Source: Strigamia acuminata (taxonomy: Eukaryota; Arthropoda; Chilopoda; Geophilomorpha; Linotaeniidae). Taken from it: a stretch of 64,000 bases of DNA. The position numbers and the translations under genes were made by a program. The notes under the pieces were generated by a model. It saw nothing but the letters and a program-made list of their open reading frames with translations, was not told the origin of the DNA and did no database searches. The stretch covers positions 6,822,001 to 6,886,000 of the forward strand of contig OX442319.1 in the NCBI GenBank assembly GCA_949358305.1. The letters run 5' to 3'. Of the stretch, positions 31,601-39,700 are shown piece after piece (the first letter of the stretch is position 1; each line of letters begins with the position of its first letter).

Positions 31601-33500
31601 TTTCTTAAACGTTTATCCTGACGACGATGAGGATCCAGATCTGGCACCCCCTCCTGGGGTACAAACTCGTCGTGGTTCGGGTAAAAAGGGAAAGGTGAAA
31701 GAGAAAGAAACCCCAGACCCAATGTTATTGCCGCTGGATATGACGAAATGGAGGAGAATCCAGTCTGTCCGGAAAGCCGGGGCAACGGCTGGAAAAGTTG
31801 ACGTTGTTTATTTCTCGCCCAATGATGACAAACTTAGAAGTCGAACTGATGTTGCACGGTGGTGCGATGGAGAAGGTTACGCATACGATCCGAACCTTTT
31901 CGACTTCAAAACGTTAGAAGGGGAGGAACCCTTACCTTTTGCGGGGTTTTGTGCAGTTGAGCCCGACACCTACGAGGAGGCGATCGAGGGCATTAACAAA
32001 CCCTACTGGGAAGGGGCCATGAAGGACGAGATAGACATTTTTGATGAACGAGAAGTCTATCGTGAAATTGACAAGCCTAAAGACGTACAGCTTTTGGGGA
32101 CAAAATGGATATATAAGATGAAACGCGATCACACCGGAGCAATTCAACGCTACCGGGCCCGATTGGTGGCCCAAGGGTTTAAACAGAGGCCCGGAATTGA
32201 CTTTACGGAGGTATTTTCCCCCGTTGTCAATTTCGTCCTCGTTATCGTGTTCTTCTGCACTCTGGTAGTGCTTAAGGGCTGGCGTGACGTGCACATCGAT
32301 ATTAAGGCCGCCTACCTCTATGGCGACCTCGATACAGTGCAATATTGTGAAGTCCCCAAGGGTTACAGGACAGCGAAAAACCGACATAAGTGTTGGATGC
32401 TGCTGAAGGCCTTATATGGCCTTCATCAGAGCGGACGAATGTGGTACCAAGCGCTCCACGATTGTCTGCTCCAATTGGGATTTGAGCCAATGCTAGGACT
32501 GAACTGTGTCTATTCTCTGGACAACGAAGCAGTAATCATTTTCTACGTCGACGATATCGTACTCTTTTCAAGAGACGATTACGTCGAAAAATGCGTCCTG
32601 AAATGGATTCGCGGTTTCTTCGACATTGTTGATTTGGGTCCGGTGACCCTATTGTTGGGCATCGAATTCGACAGATCCGGGGGGCGAATCCGTATTCACC
32701 AGAGAAAGTACATAGAAAAGCTATGTAAGATGTATGGAGTGGATCCGTGTCACCGTGTGCGAGTGCCAGTGACCCCTGGCACAATGATCCAGCAAGTTAA
32801 AGAGGGTGAACGGGTGAACACGGTATTTCCGTACAGGAACTTGGTCGGGAGTCTCCTTTTTATTGCGAGCAGGACTAGGCCTGATATCCTCTTTTCGGTT
32901 ATAGTCCTCTCGCAATACAATGAAAAACATTCGGCGCGTCATGTTGGAATGCTGATGCAGGTATTGCGATATTTAGGGAACACACCAAACTATGCCATCG
33001 ATTTATCGAATTGTAGGAATGATTCCCTTACTGTCTACACTGACGCGTCTTTCGCCCTAGACCAAGACAAGAGAAGAAGCTTTGGGGGCCATATAGTGTA
33101 CCTAGGGGGGGTTCCAATCTCATGGAACTGCCATAAGCAGACAATGACCTCCCTGTCGATCATGGAGAGTGAATTTCTGGCCGTGGTCGATGGGGTGAAG
33201 GATATTATATGGCTTCACCGACTGTACGACGCAGACATTATGTTTTGTGTCGAACGCGCAACCCCGTGCGTATATGCCGACAGTATGCCGGCGATTCAGT
33301 ATACGAAAAATAGAATAGAAAACCGCGCTAATAAACATATAGATGTCAAACTGCATTTCGTCCGTGACTGGTTTGAAAAAGGAACGTTTTCTATTAGACA
33401 CATCGCCGGGGTTCTGAACGTGGCAGATATTTTAACCAAATGGTTAGCGAAACCAAGGTTAAACACTCTTTGCGAACACATTTTTGTTATGGACAAATAG
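28674..33500 (+). CDS. Copia-Y Gag-Pol polyprotein
   Basis: 1608 aa from the ATG at 28674; an in-frame upstream start at 28656 is less likely. Residue numbers here count from 28656. It has a Gag of the copia type, a CCHC knuckle (CFNCGGTGHFAREC) at 240-253, protease DTGA at 336-339, the GAG-pre-integrase motif, and an integrase core Asp640, Asp703, Glu739 (D-x62-D-x35-E). A proline-rich linker lies near 909-935. The RT has Asp1215 and YVDD at 1297-1300, and the RNase H has Asp1463 (YTDAS). The order integrase before RT is diagnostic of Ty1/copia. No stop or frameshift is visible, so the product could be active. The ORF ends 18 bases before the 3' LTR. Confidence 0.97.
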   Translation: MSKHDDYKDIKKLDGTNYATWSVQVQLLLKYNGVWGHVDGTEKEPPDTATAKEKRDFKVREDKAMSTLCMSCAEPQQVIAVSCPTAAKVWEALKDAYQPTTRARRARLRRDFLNMKMLEGEEMLVFTGRVDRKVTELKDVKIDVSDEFHAFQYLDHLPPQYENIKQTAYHWEDADFTAKNVKERLLGEYNRLYESSNEFGVLTQQMDNTALFAKQKWKPRGKPSTAAGPSRGTCFNCGGTGHFARECPSPPKQQGTFGTFPAAAGSPAQLNRGSGRGRGRGKGQQRANLTQLDPYADEPHTLYSAVLEEKPAQPLSLVSHGNCDSQWYVDTGATDHFSFNRSWFSDFRPLSNFSVQQGEGKSKIEGVGNVVITTLYGTRHRDITLKNVFFAPNFRKNLISLGRTDEAGMCTFVKNGEMFIYKDKIEEPSITAVRTSNRLYKVNCRIEVGNVNTAALTAQQNAAAVLDLIKSSVKDERFVQPLLTILDYKNALLKSLSKSDKGTSAANLSAQVSEKTSAPAAINLPKAGNEVQTPPVNIPQANATAKANGGNADDVKVRNQERPQTMDTWHSRMGHLNAKGISKLEKSDDVFGINLSTKELSTCDACATAKSTRASFPPIVAISTKGILDIVHMDVWGKSQGPSLGGANYYFILVDDYSRYMWIIMMKTKGEVLGHFKRWLTEVERTTSKKVKCIKTDNGGEFISRDWDTYASKIGLKCIRTNAYSPEMNSVAERANRTIISGVRALMLENSFPYPLWAELATSIVYLKNRFPHQGIEGKTPYSIFFNKKLSLRHIKCIGSKTFVHVPSQTRKSKLEGRAWAGALVGYAISTRGYRIWDPKTNQVFASKHVRIFEDSYWYEIGKRLQTPVRQPQGGSEEFKSFGYSSSDTEEDDDDSVVPVGQPPPFMPPPIPPPIPPPIPPRTPGPALRPNVQRTIELPAIGVDPIGDDEEIGGAQGIDGDNPVEEIGGAKGDDENFLNVYPDDDEDPDLAPPPGVQTRRGSGKKGKVKEKETPDPMLLPLDMTKWRRIQSVRKAGATAGKVDVVYFSPNDDKLRSRTDVARWCDGEGYAYDPNLFDFKTLEGEEPLPFAGFCAVEPDTYEEAIEGINKPYWEGAMKDEIDIFDEREVYREIDKPKDVQLLGTKWIYKMKRDHTGAIQRYRARLVAQGFKQRPGIDFTEVFSPVVNFVLVIVFFCTLVVLKGWRDVHIDIKAAYLYGDLDTVQYCEVPKGYRTAKNRHKCWMLLKALYGLHQSGRMWYQALHDCLLQLGFEPMLGLNCVYSLDNEAVIIFYVDDIVLFSRDDYVEKCVLKWIRGFFDIVDLGPVTLLLGIEFDRSGGRIRIHQRKYIEKLCKMYGVDPCHRVRVPVTPGTMIQQVKEGERVNTVFPYRNLVGSLLFIASRTRPDILFSVIVLSQYNEKHSARHVGMLMQVLRYLGNTPNYAIDLSNCRNDSLTVYTDASFALDQDKRRSFGGHIVYLGGVPISWNCHKQTMTSLSIMESEFLAVVDGVKDIIWLHRLYDADIMFCVERATPCVYADSMPAIQYTKNRIENRANKHIDVKLHFVRDWFEKGTFSIRHIAGVLNVADILTKWLAKPRLNTLCEHIFVMDK

Positions 33501-33505
33501 TTTAA

Positions 33506-33518
33506 GCAAAGGGGGATT
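33506..33518 (+). promoter_or_regulatory. Polypurine tract of copia-Y
   Basis: GCAAAGGGGGATT lies directly before the 3' LTR. This is the expected position for plus-strand priming. Confidence 0.85.
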
Positions 33519-33995
33519 TGTTGGGTTGCAAACCCATTTTGAAGTGCTTAAATATTTGTTCCTGTGTTACGTGATTTATTGGTTACACAATTTCCGAGTA
33601 TGTGTAACAAGTGTGTTGTAAATTAATGTCCCGATCCAGTGTTCAACCGATAATGATTTTTATCAATGCTTGTTATGTACCGCGGTTGAATATTCTCTCC
33701 TTTACAGCACACGTCCCTGATGTCGTCTGCTTGAAAAAGCGATTTGTGTTTTATCCTTTTTCCTTGGTTTATCGATTATTAATGTCGGTGTTTTTACTTG
33801 CGATTGTAAAGGACAAATCATTGGAAACTTGACAATGATTTATCCTATGTTGTTTGAGAGTGCAAATAGCCTCTAACCGTGTATCACCTGATATTCTCAC
33901 GAATTAAAGATGGCGCACGCATGTCGGTTTCGCGCACCGTTTCAACTGATGTTTCTTTTGATTTCGTTTGCAGAATTGCCGGGAATAACCCCACA
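33519..33995 (+). repeat. Copia-Y 3' LTR
   Basis: 477 bp, matching 27011-27487 throughout by eye. Confidence 0.96.
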
Positions 33996-34000
33996 TGTTT

Positions 34001-34332
34001 GCGAGTTTTCTCCGACGTCACAGGAAGGCGACATTTCCCCAACACCGATAGAGACACTGACAGGTGTAAATGAATATAAATTCATCAAGACAGAGGGGGA
34101 ATGTAGAAAAACAAAGAGACGAAAGAAAAAGCGTAGGAAAACTGAAAATACTGCTTTAATGGAAAGGAATGACGTTGAGTGTGAATTGATGGCTGGTGAG
34201 CCGGATTGTATTAGTTATGTCCTGACCGAAGGGGATGTGAAATTTGAAGATCTAAGCGAACGGGATAAACAAACTATAATTGATGAGTTAGGATTCTCGT
34301 GGGACGAAAACTTCATTTACCCCAAATATTAG
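34001..34332 (+). pseudogene. Copia-X ORF2, C-terminal part
   Basis: In the same frame as the first part once copia-Y and one TGTTT copy are ignored. It encodes about 110 residues with a very basic cluster of Lys and Arg (KTKRRKKKRRKT), which looks like a nuclear localisation signal or a nucleic-acid binding patch. An acidic end (LSERDKQTIIDELGFSWDEN) follows. The stop at 34330-34332 is native. No RT or RNase H sequence lies between here and the LTR. Confidence 0.75.
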
Positions 34333-34510
34333 AGGGGGAATGATAGACATTGCACGTTAATCGAATTGGAGTCTTTAATATCAAGTACGCTACGGTTGGG
34401 AGATAATAACCTGTAACCCCAGGTAAATGTATTTTCGGGGCGCAATTGGAATAATGCGCAGTGATGGGGTTATAGCATATTATTTTGTCCAGTTTGGACC
34501 ATATGCTGAT

Positions 34511-34521
34511 CAGAGGGGGTA
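34511..34521 (+). promoter_or_regulatory. Polypurine tract of copia-X
   Basis: CAGAGGGGGTA lies immediately before the 3' LTR. A second purine run (AGAGGGGGAAT) lies at 34332-34342, just after the ORF. Confidence 0.75.
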
Positions 34522-35037
34522 TGTAGAGTTTGGATCAGCCATATGGTGTTTGGTATTTATGCTGCGCCTTTCTGGATTGGCGTAGCAACGGCGCAATGCA
34601 GCGATTGTTGCTTATTGTCTAAAAGTCGAGAGTTGTTTGTTATTGTTGTGATTTCAGCTTAGCTATCAGCTCTTGTTTTGCGATGATCGTTCAACTTGTC
34701 GTCTGCTTGTGTTTATTTATCATTTGGTTTGCCCCGGCATTTTATCCAGTGTTAATGCTGGCTTTATTTGGTTTGTTTGCTTTTTACTGTGTAAAGGACA
34801 AATCAATGATGGTTATTCATTGATTTGTTCTCTAAGGACAAATCAATGATGGTTATTCATTGATTTGTTCTCTTTTGTTATGTATTTGACTTGAGAAGAA
34901 CAAATCTCAAGTCATGACACTTGCTTTCTGTTTTCTGACAAATAAAGATGTCAGCCACCACTGGATTAGAATGGTGGTTTTAGCAATTCTGACTTTTTGG
35001 CTTCTCACATGCACTCACCACGGTTTGGACACTCATA
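34522..35037 (+). repeat. Copia-X 3' LTR
   Basis: 516 bp, matching 22133-22648 with one noticed substitution. It is followed by ATAAT and the remainder of the BEL-A LTR. Confidence 0.95.
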
Positions 35038-35566
35038 ATAATGTTATCAAGGTGTTAGGTTAAGTTTTGCCTTTACTTATGTTAAGTTTGACATCTGTTG
35101 TAGGAATACGGAAACCTTGTTGGCACTATTGTTATTATGCAAATCTGTATTGTTTGGTCACTGATATTTATTGTAAGCAGGTGACCAGTTGTTGTGTGGT
35201 TGCTAAAGAAGCAATCAGTTGTTACTTGTTGTTAAGATTAAAAAGTTGATGTGTTTTCACTCCTGCTTTGAACATTCTTTTCTGATCTTATTTCCTACTC
35301 AGGGAAATATGCAAATGAGTGAGTAGAAAGCTTTTCATGCTCTCCTCCTCACTGGAGGCACAAGGTTTTCCCCAGTATCCAGAGAGCTTCCTTTATCATT
35401 TTCAACTGAATGCAGTTAGGCCTGATTTCTCATGATGCAGTTAGGCCTAGAGTTTGGGCTGAGAGGTCAACTTGTTTCATCAACCACTATACAGTCTCGG
35501 GCGGTCTCCAGAGTTTACAGACCAATTCGCCAGTATTCCTTGTGAGAGCCAAGGTTGTTTGCTACA
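35038..35566 (+). repeat. BEL-A copy 1 3' LTR, right part
   Basis: Continues the LTR broken at 22132 and ends GCTACA. The last 517 bp (35050-35566) are repeated at once as 35567-36083. Confidence 0.93.
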
Positions 35567-36083
35567 AGGTGTTAGGTTAAGTTTTGCCTTTACTTATGTT
35601 AAGTTTGACATCTGTTGTAGGAATACGGAAACCTTGTTGGCACTATTGTTATTATGCAAATCTGTATTGTTTGGTCACTGATATTTATTGTAAGCAGGTG
35701 ACCAGTTGTTGTGTGGTTGCTAAAGAAGCAATCAGTTGTTACTTGTTGTTAAGATTAAAAAGTTGATGTGTTTTCACTCCTGCTTTGAACATTCTTTTCT
35801 GATCTTATTTCCTACTCAGGGAAATATGCAAATGAGTGAGTAGAAAGCTTTGCATGCTCTCCTCCTCACTGGAGGCACAAGGTTTTCCCCAGTATCCAGA
35901 GAGCTTCCTTTATCATTTTCAACTGAATGCAGTTAGGCCTGATTTCTCATGATGCAGTTAGGCCTAGAGTTTGGGCTGAGAGGTCAACTTGTTTCATCAA
36001 CCACTATACAGTCTCGGGCGGTCTCCAGAGTTTACAGACCAATTCGCCAGTATTCCTTGTGAGAGCCAAGGTTGTTTGCTACA
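35567..36083 (+). repeat. Partial BEL-A LTR acting as 5' LTR of copy 2
   Basis: 517 bp equal to the final third of a BEL-A LTR, starting AGGTGTTAGG with no LTR start. It differs from 35050-35566 at one noticed base (CTTTGCATG versus CTTTTCATG). Copy 2 therefore lacks a complete 5' LTR of its own, but the preceding full LTR of copy 1 (with copia-X inside) lies directly upstream. Confidence 0.93.
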
Positions 36084-36097
36084 GGGAGCTGAGTTTT

Positions 36098-36118
36098 TGG
36101 TACCGTGATTCCAGGATT
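36098..36118 (+). promoter_or_regulatory. Primer binding site candidate, BEL-A copy 2
   Basis: The same TGGTACCGTGATTCCAGG site as at 5684, again 14 bases after the LTR end. Confidence 0.55.
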
Positions 36119-36763
36119 TCGTGCACGTTTGCGCAGCGTGTGCGTTTCAGTGGTCATTTGGGCGTTCAGCAAGTGGCTCAAGTGGTTTGGTGCGCGCCAG
36201 TTGGTTCGTCTTGTGCGGCTGGTTCCGCGAGCGTCCGGCATCAAGTGCGCACGCCAGAGAGTCACGTGAGAGCGGCCATGGACATCCTGAGTCTGCCAAG
36301 TAATTCACAACGCAATGTGCAAGTTGATCAGTTGCTGCCACCTGAAAGAAGAAGATTATTTAGTTGATTAAAGTGGTTTTGGTTGGGTTTTTATTGGGAT
36401 TACTTGATGTGCCCTCTCAGGGGGGAGGGGAAGTGTGTTTTTTTGCATTTAAGTAGCAATTTAAGTTTGTCTCGCTCTAGATAACTGCACAAGCAGGAGA
36501 GCACAGTTTAGAAGTAGTTAACAGGAAATAGTCTACTTTAGAGTTCAGGGAATTTTTGGGTGTTGCATCACTCAATTTCCTCAGCATAGAAAAGTTTAGC
36601 ACCAGTTAAGAGAATTTTTGAGTGTTGTGTCACTCAGTTCTTTAGTTTAGCAGTTAGTGTATTTGGTCACTGTTTGGCCAACTGGTACTTGTGTTTTGTC
36701 TGGTGTGTGTCTTTGGTTTTTGGCTGATTGATTGTCTTCACTTTCTGCCATTCCAGGTCTGAC
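36119..36763 (+). other. BEL-A copy 2 leader
   Basis: Identical in content to 5705-6349: a 62-bp imperfect repeat with the GTGTTG..TCACTCA core, and a 3' splice-site-like TTCACTTTCTGCCATTCCAG ending nine bases before the ATG. Confidence 0.55.
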
Positions 36764-39700
36764 ATGGCTACAGGAGGTGGATCAAGGTCAGGATCAGGGA
36801 GAACGACGCCAACAACGGTTGAGCAACAACCGCCAGAAGAAATGGACGTGTTGGCTGGTAGATTCACGACGATTGGAATCTCCTTGGATGCGGTTTTGAG
36901 AAGGTCTTTGACCTTAAAAGACACAGGAGAGTTGGAAGCCATAGAAATGGTCGCCGATGAAAAGATCATGAAAATGATTAACGACCTGAACACTATGCAG
37001 CCAAAGCTGACAAGGGAGCAGTATTTAGGATATCTAAGGGAAATCGAAGAGTTAGAGACACCGATTTCAGTTCTTAAAAGCAGAACACAGATGTCCAAGA
37101 AGCACGTGACTCATTGGTCAGCTAACCCGGCAAATGCTTCAGCGTCAATGACCAATACGTCCCAGGGTTCGATTTTGAACCAGACCTTGTCACAGTCGAC
37201 AAGAAGGCATAATAATGCAAAGCTTCCTAAGTTGGAAATGCAGAAATTTAATGGAGATGTGACGACATTCCGTCCCTTCCTAAGCAGCTTTGACTCGGCG
37301 GTCCACAGCAACCCTGATTTATCAGAAATTGAGAAGTTGCAATACTTGCAGTCGCTGTGTACAGGAGAAGCCGCCATGCTGATCTCTGCATTCCCTTTAG
37401 TGGATGGTAATTACAATTTAGCAAGAGAAGAGTTGGTCCGTTCCTATGGGGACGATGAAGCCCAGAGAGTGGCTCTGGTCAAGTCCATAAGGGACATGAG
37501 ACAGGTTGCTGAGTTGCATCCGGTCAAAGCTGTCAGGACACAATTGACCAAGGTGTCCACTGCTATCCGCTTGCTGGAACAGTTGAGCGTTCCAGTACAG
37601 ACTGCTGGTCTGCTTCTGGCACCAGACGTGCTGAGAAAATTTCCACCTGCCATGGTAATGAGGTTTTACCAGCAGCAAGGAGCTAAGACCTCAAATTTAG
37701 TGACAATTTTGAATTTCTTTGCGGCTGAAGTTCAGCTCTTAGAGCAAATGGAAGACGTCATGGGAACAGGAGGTCTCGCAACAAAGAAAGACAAGTCTGG
37801 AAGTTCCGACAAGGATAAAGATCAACGCAAGGGCACAATGTCTACATGCGCTACATCCAAAAGAGCCAAAGAGTCTTCTAGCCCAAAGCTGACCGTGGAA
37901 AGCGCAATTTGCATTTTTTGCAAAGAAGGCCATGCCAACACCTTCTGTAAAAAAGAAATGAGCGTGGCAGAGAAGTCCACCATAGCCCAACAAAACAGAC
38001 TTTGCTTCAATTGCCTGCAAGAAGGACACAGAGCAATGCGATGTCAGGTTAAAACCAGCTGCAGGACTTGCGGCGGACGACATCACTCGTCCATCTGCAG
38101 GAAATTGAATGCCCAGAGTAGAGGTGGTGTAGAGAAGCCCAAGGACGTGAGTGCAAACGTCTCCTTGGCGATCTCATCAACGCTTCAGTTGATGATATTC
38201 ACAGCGGAGTTAAAAACAAAGTCTGGAGGTTCGCACACGATACGTGGCATGTTAGATCCGGGCAGCCATCGGTCCTACATTTTAAAGAGTGTAGCCGACC
38301 GGATACGGTTGAAGAGTTGTGGGTCGATCGAAGCCACCGCACAACGCCTCAATGAGGAGAAAGCTGGATCGGCGTCTTATGACGTTTATAGGATACTCCT
38401 TCAGTCTAGACACGGAGCCAGAGAGCTCAAGGTGACGGCTTTAAGTGCAAGAAGCCTACCGCATGTGTATGGGATAGCCAGCCCTGATACCATTCAGAAG
38501 GTTAAAGATTTGGGGTTCGAATTGGCTGAAGACTTACCTTCGACTGCAGGCAATGTTGATATCTTGCTTGGGGTTGATGTTTGGTGGGAAATCTGCCTTG
38601 ACGGACGGAAGCGATTGGATAACCGCTTGGGTTTGGTCAATACCATTTTTGGGTGGGTGTTGTCAGGAGCCGCTGGGTCGACAGATGTCTTCTCCGAGAG
38701 CTCGCGTGACGTTTCTTGCTGCAACACCTGTGAGATTAAGACTGACCGTGACTTGGAAAAGCTTTGGAGTCTGGAGGCTGTTGGAATTACAGCAGGCGAA
38801 CGCGATTCAGATTTTGTTCGAGATCGCTTTGAGAAGTCGCACAAGCGAATGGAGGATGGTCGCTACCAGGTTTGCTTGCCCTTCAACGATAAGATTGGGG
38901 CTTTGGAGTCGAACTGGGAGTTGGCTCTGAATCAACTATCACATACGCTTAGGCGAATTGATAGTAACAGCGACCACAAGGAACGTTATAACAAAGCCAT
39001 GTGGGACTACGTCAAAGAAGAGCACGCGGAAGTAGTACCTCTGGCAGAGAGATACAAGAAGACTAGCGTTTATGTTATTCCGCACCATCCAGTGATCAAG
39101 GAGGACCGGGAAACGACCAAGTTCCGTGTCGTTTTCAACGCGTCGTCGGCGAAGAAGGGGCTACCTTCGCTGAACGACTGCCTGTATCCTGGCCCCTCTT
39201 TAAATCCGGATATTGTCCCAGTTATGATCCGTTTTCGCCTTTTCTGTGTAGTGGCGATAGCAGACATTAAGCAGGCTTTCCTGCAAGTGCTGATTAATCC
39301 GGACCATTGCGATTTTTTGCGATTCCTTTGGGTTTCAGAAGAATACTTCCAAGAAGGATATTCTTGGCAGAATTTGTGGGATCATCTGGTCGTTTTAAGA
39401 ATGATAGTCGTACCATTCGGGGTGAATTCGTCGCCATTCTTGTTGTGCGCTGTGATCCGCGCGCAAGGGCGATTGTATTTGGTGCTTTTCCCCAAAGAGG
39501 CAGATGCCCTAGACAAGGGCATCTACATGGACGACTTGACGTCCGGTGCCGATGGAACCAAAGAGACAGTAAAACACTGTGTCAATCTACGCAGAATCCT
39601 TGACGAGGGAAAGCTGCCTCTCGTCAAGTGGGCAACATCAAAGGCAGAGGTCTTTGACGCACTCAAAGACAAAGATTTCCACATGCGTGCAGACAAGTTT

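Larger units (their letters stand above)
27011..33995 (+). mobile_element. Copia-Y, complete Ty1/copia element
   Basis: 6985 bp with 477-bp LTRs (27011-27487 and 33519-33995), which appear identical. It has an initiator-Met-type primer site, one uninterrupted Gag-Pol ORF, a purine tract before the 3' LTR and a 5-bp duplication TGTTT. All parts needed for transposition are present. It is inserted in ORF2 of copia-X and is the youngest layer of this nest. Confidence 0.97.
22133..35037 (+). mobile_element. Copia-X, RT-less Ty1/copia-like element (split by copia-Y)
   Basis: LTRs of 516 bp (22133-22648 and 34522-35037) differ at one noticed base (C/T, TATCTATG versus TATTTATG). An initiator-Met primer site follows the 5' LTR, and a purine tract precedes the 3' LTR. 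Without copia-Y the element would be about 5.9 kb. Its two ORFs encode a short unrecognised protein and an integrase-like protein. No Gag zinc knuckle, protease, RT or RNase H is visible. It shares leader and LTR stretches with copia-Y and looks like a non-autonomous relative. The LTRs end in TA rather than CA. Confidence 0.92.
5493..35566 (+). mobile_element. BEL-A copy 1, interrupted by elements E, D and copia-X
   Basis: The copy is in pieces: the end of its 5' LTR (5493-5669), leader and N-terminal ORF (5670-7985), C-terminal ORF (17408-21050), and a 3' LTR split in two (21103-22132 and 35038-35566). Apart from the insertions, these pieces match BEL-A copy 2 (36084-43643) almost perfectly. 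I noticed a single G/A difference in the pol region (near 19880 versus 40863). The rest of its 5' LTR must lie left of element E, outside the window. Confidence 0.93.

Noticed and set aside
33910-34000. N-terminal part of the ORF preceding the copia-X C-terminal segment
   Set aside because: These codons are the copia-Y LTR. Only the sequence after the TGTTT duplication belongs to copia-X.
35927-36367. 146-codon ORF spanning LTR end and leader of BEL-A
   Set aside because: It is broken into different frames in BEL-B, and the apparent peptide similarity follows from nucleotide conservation of the leader.
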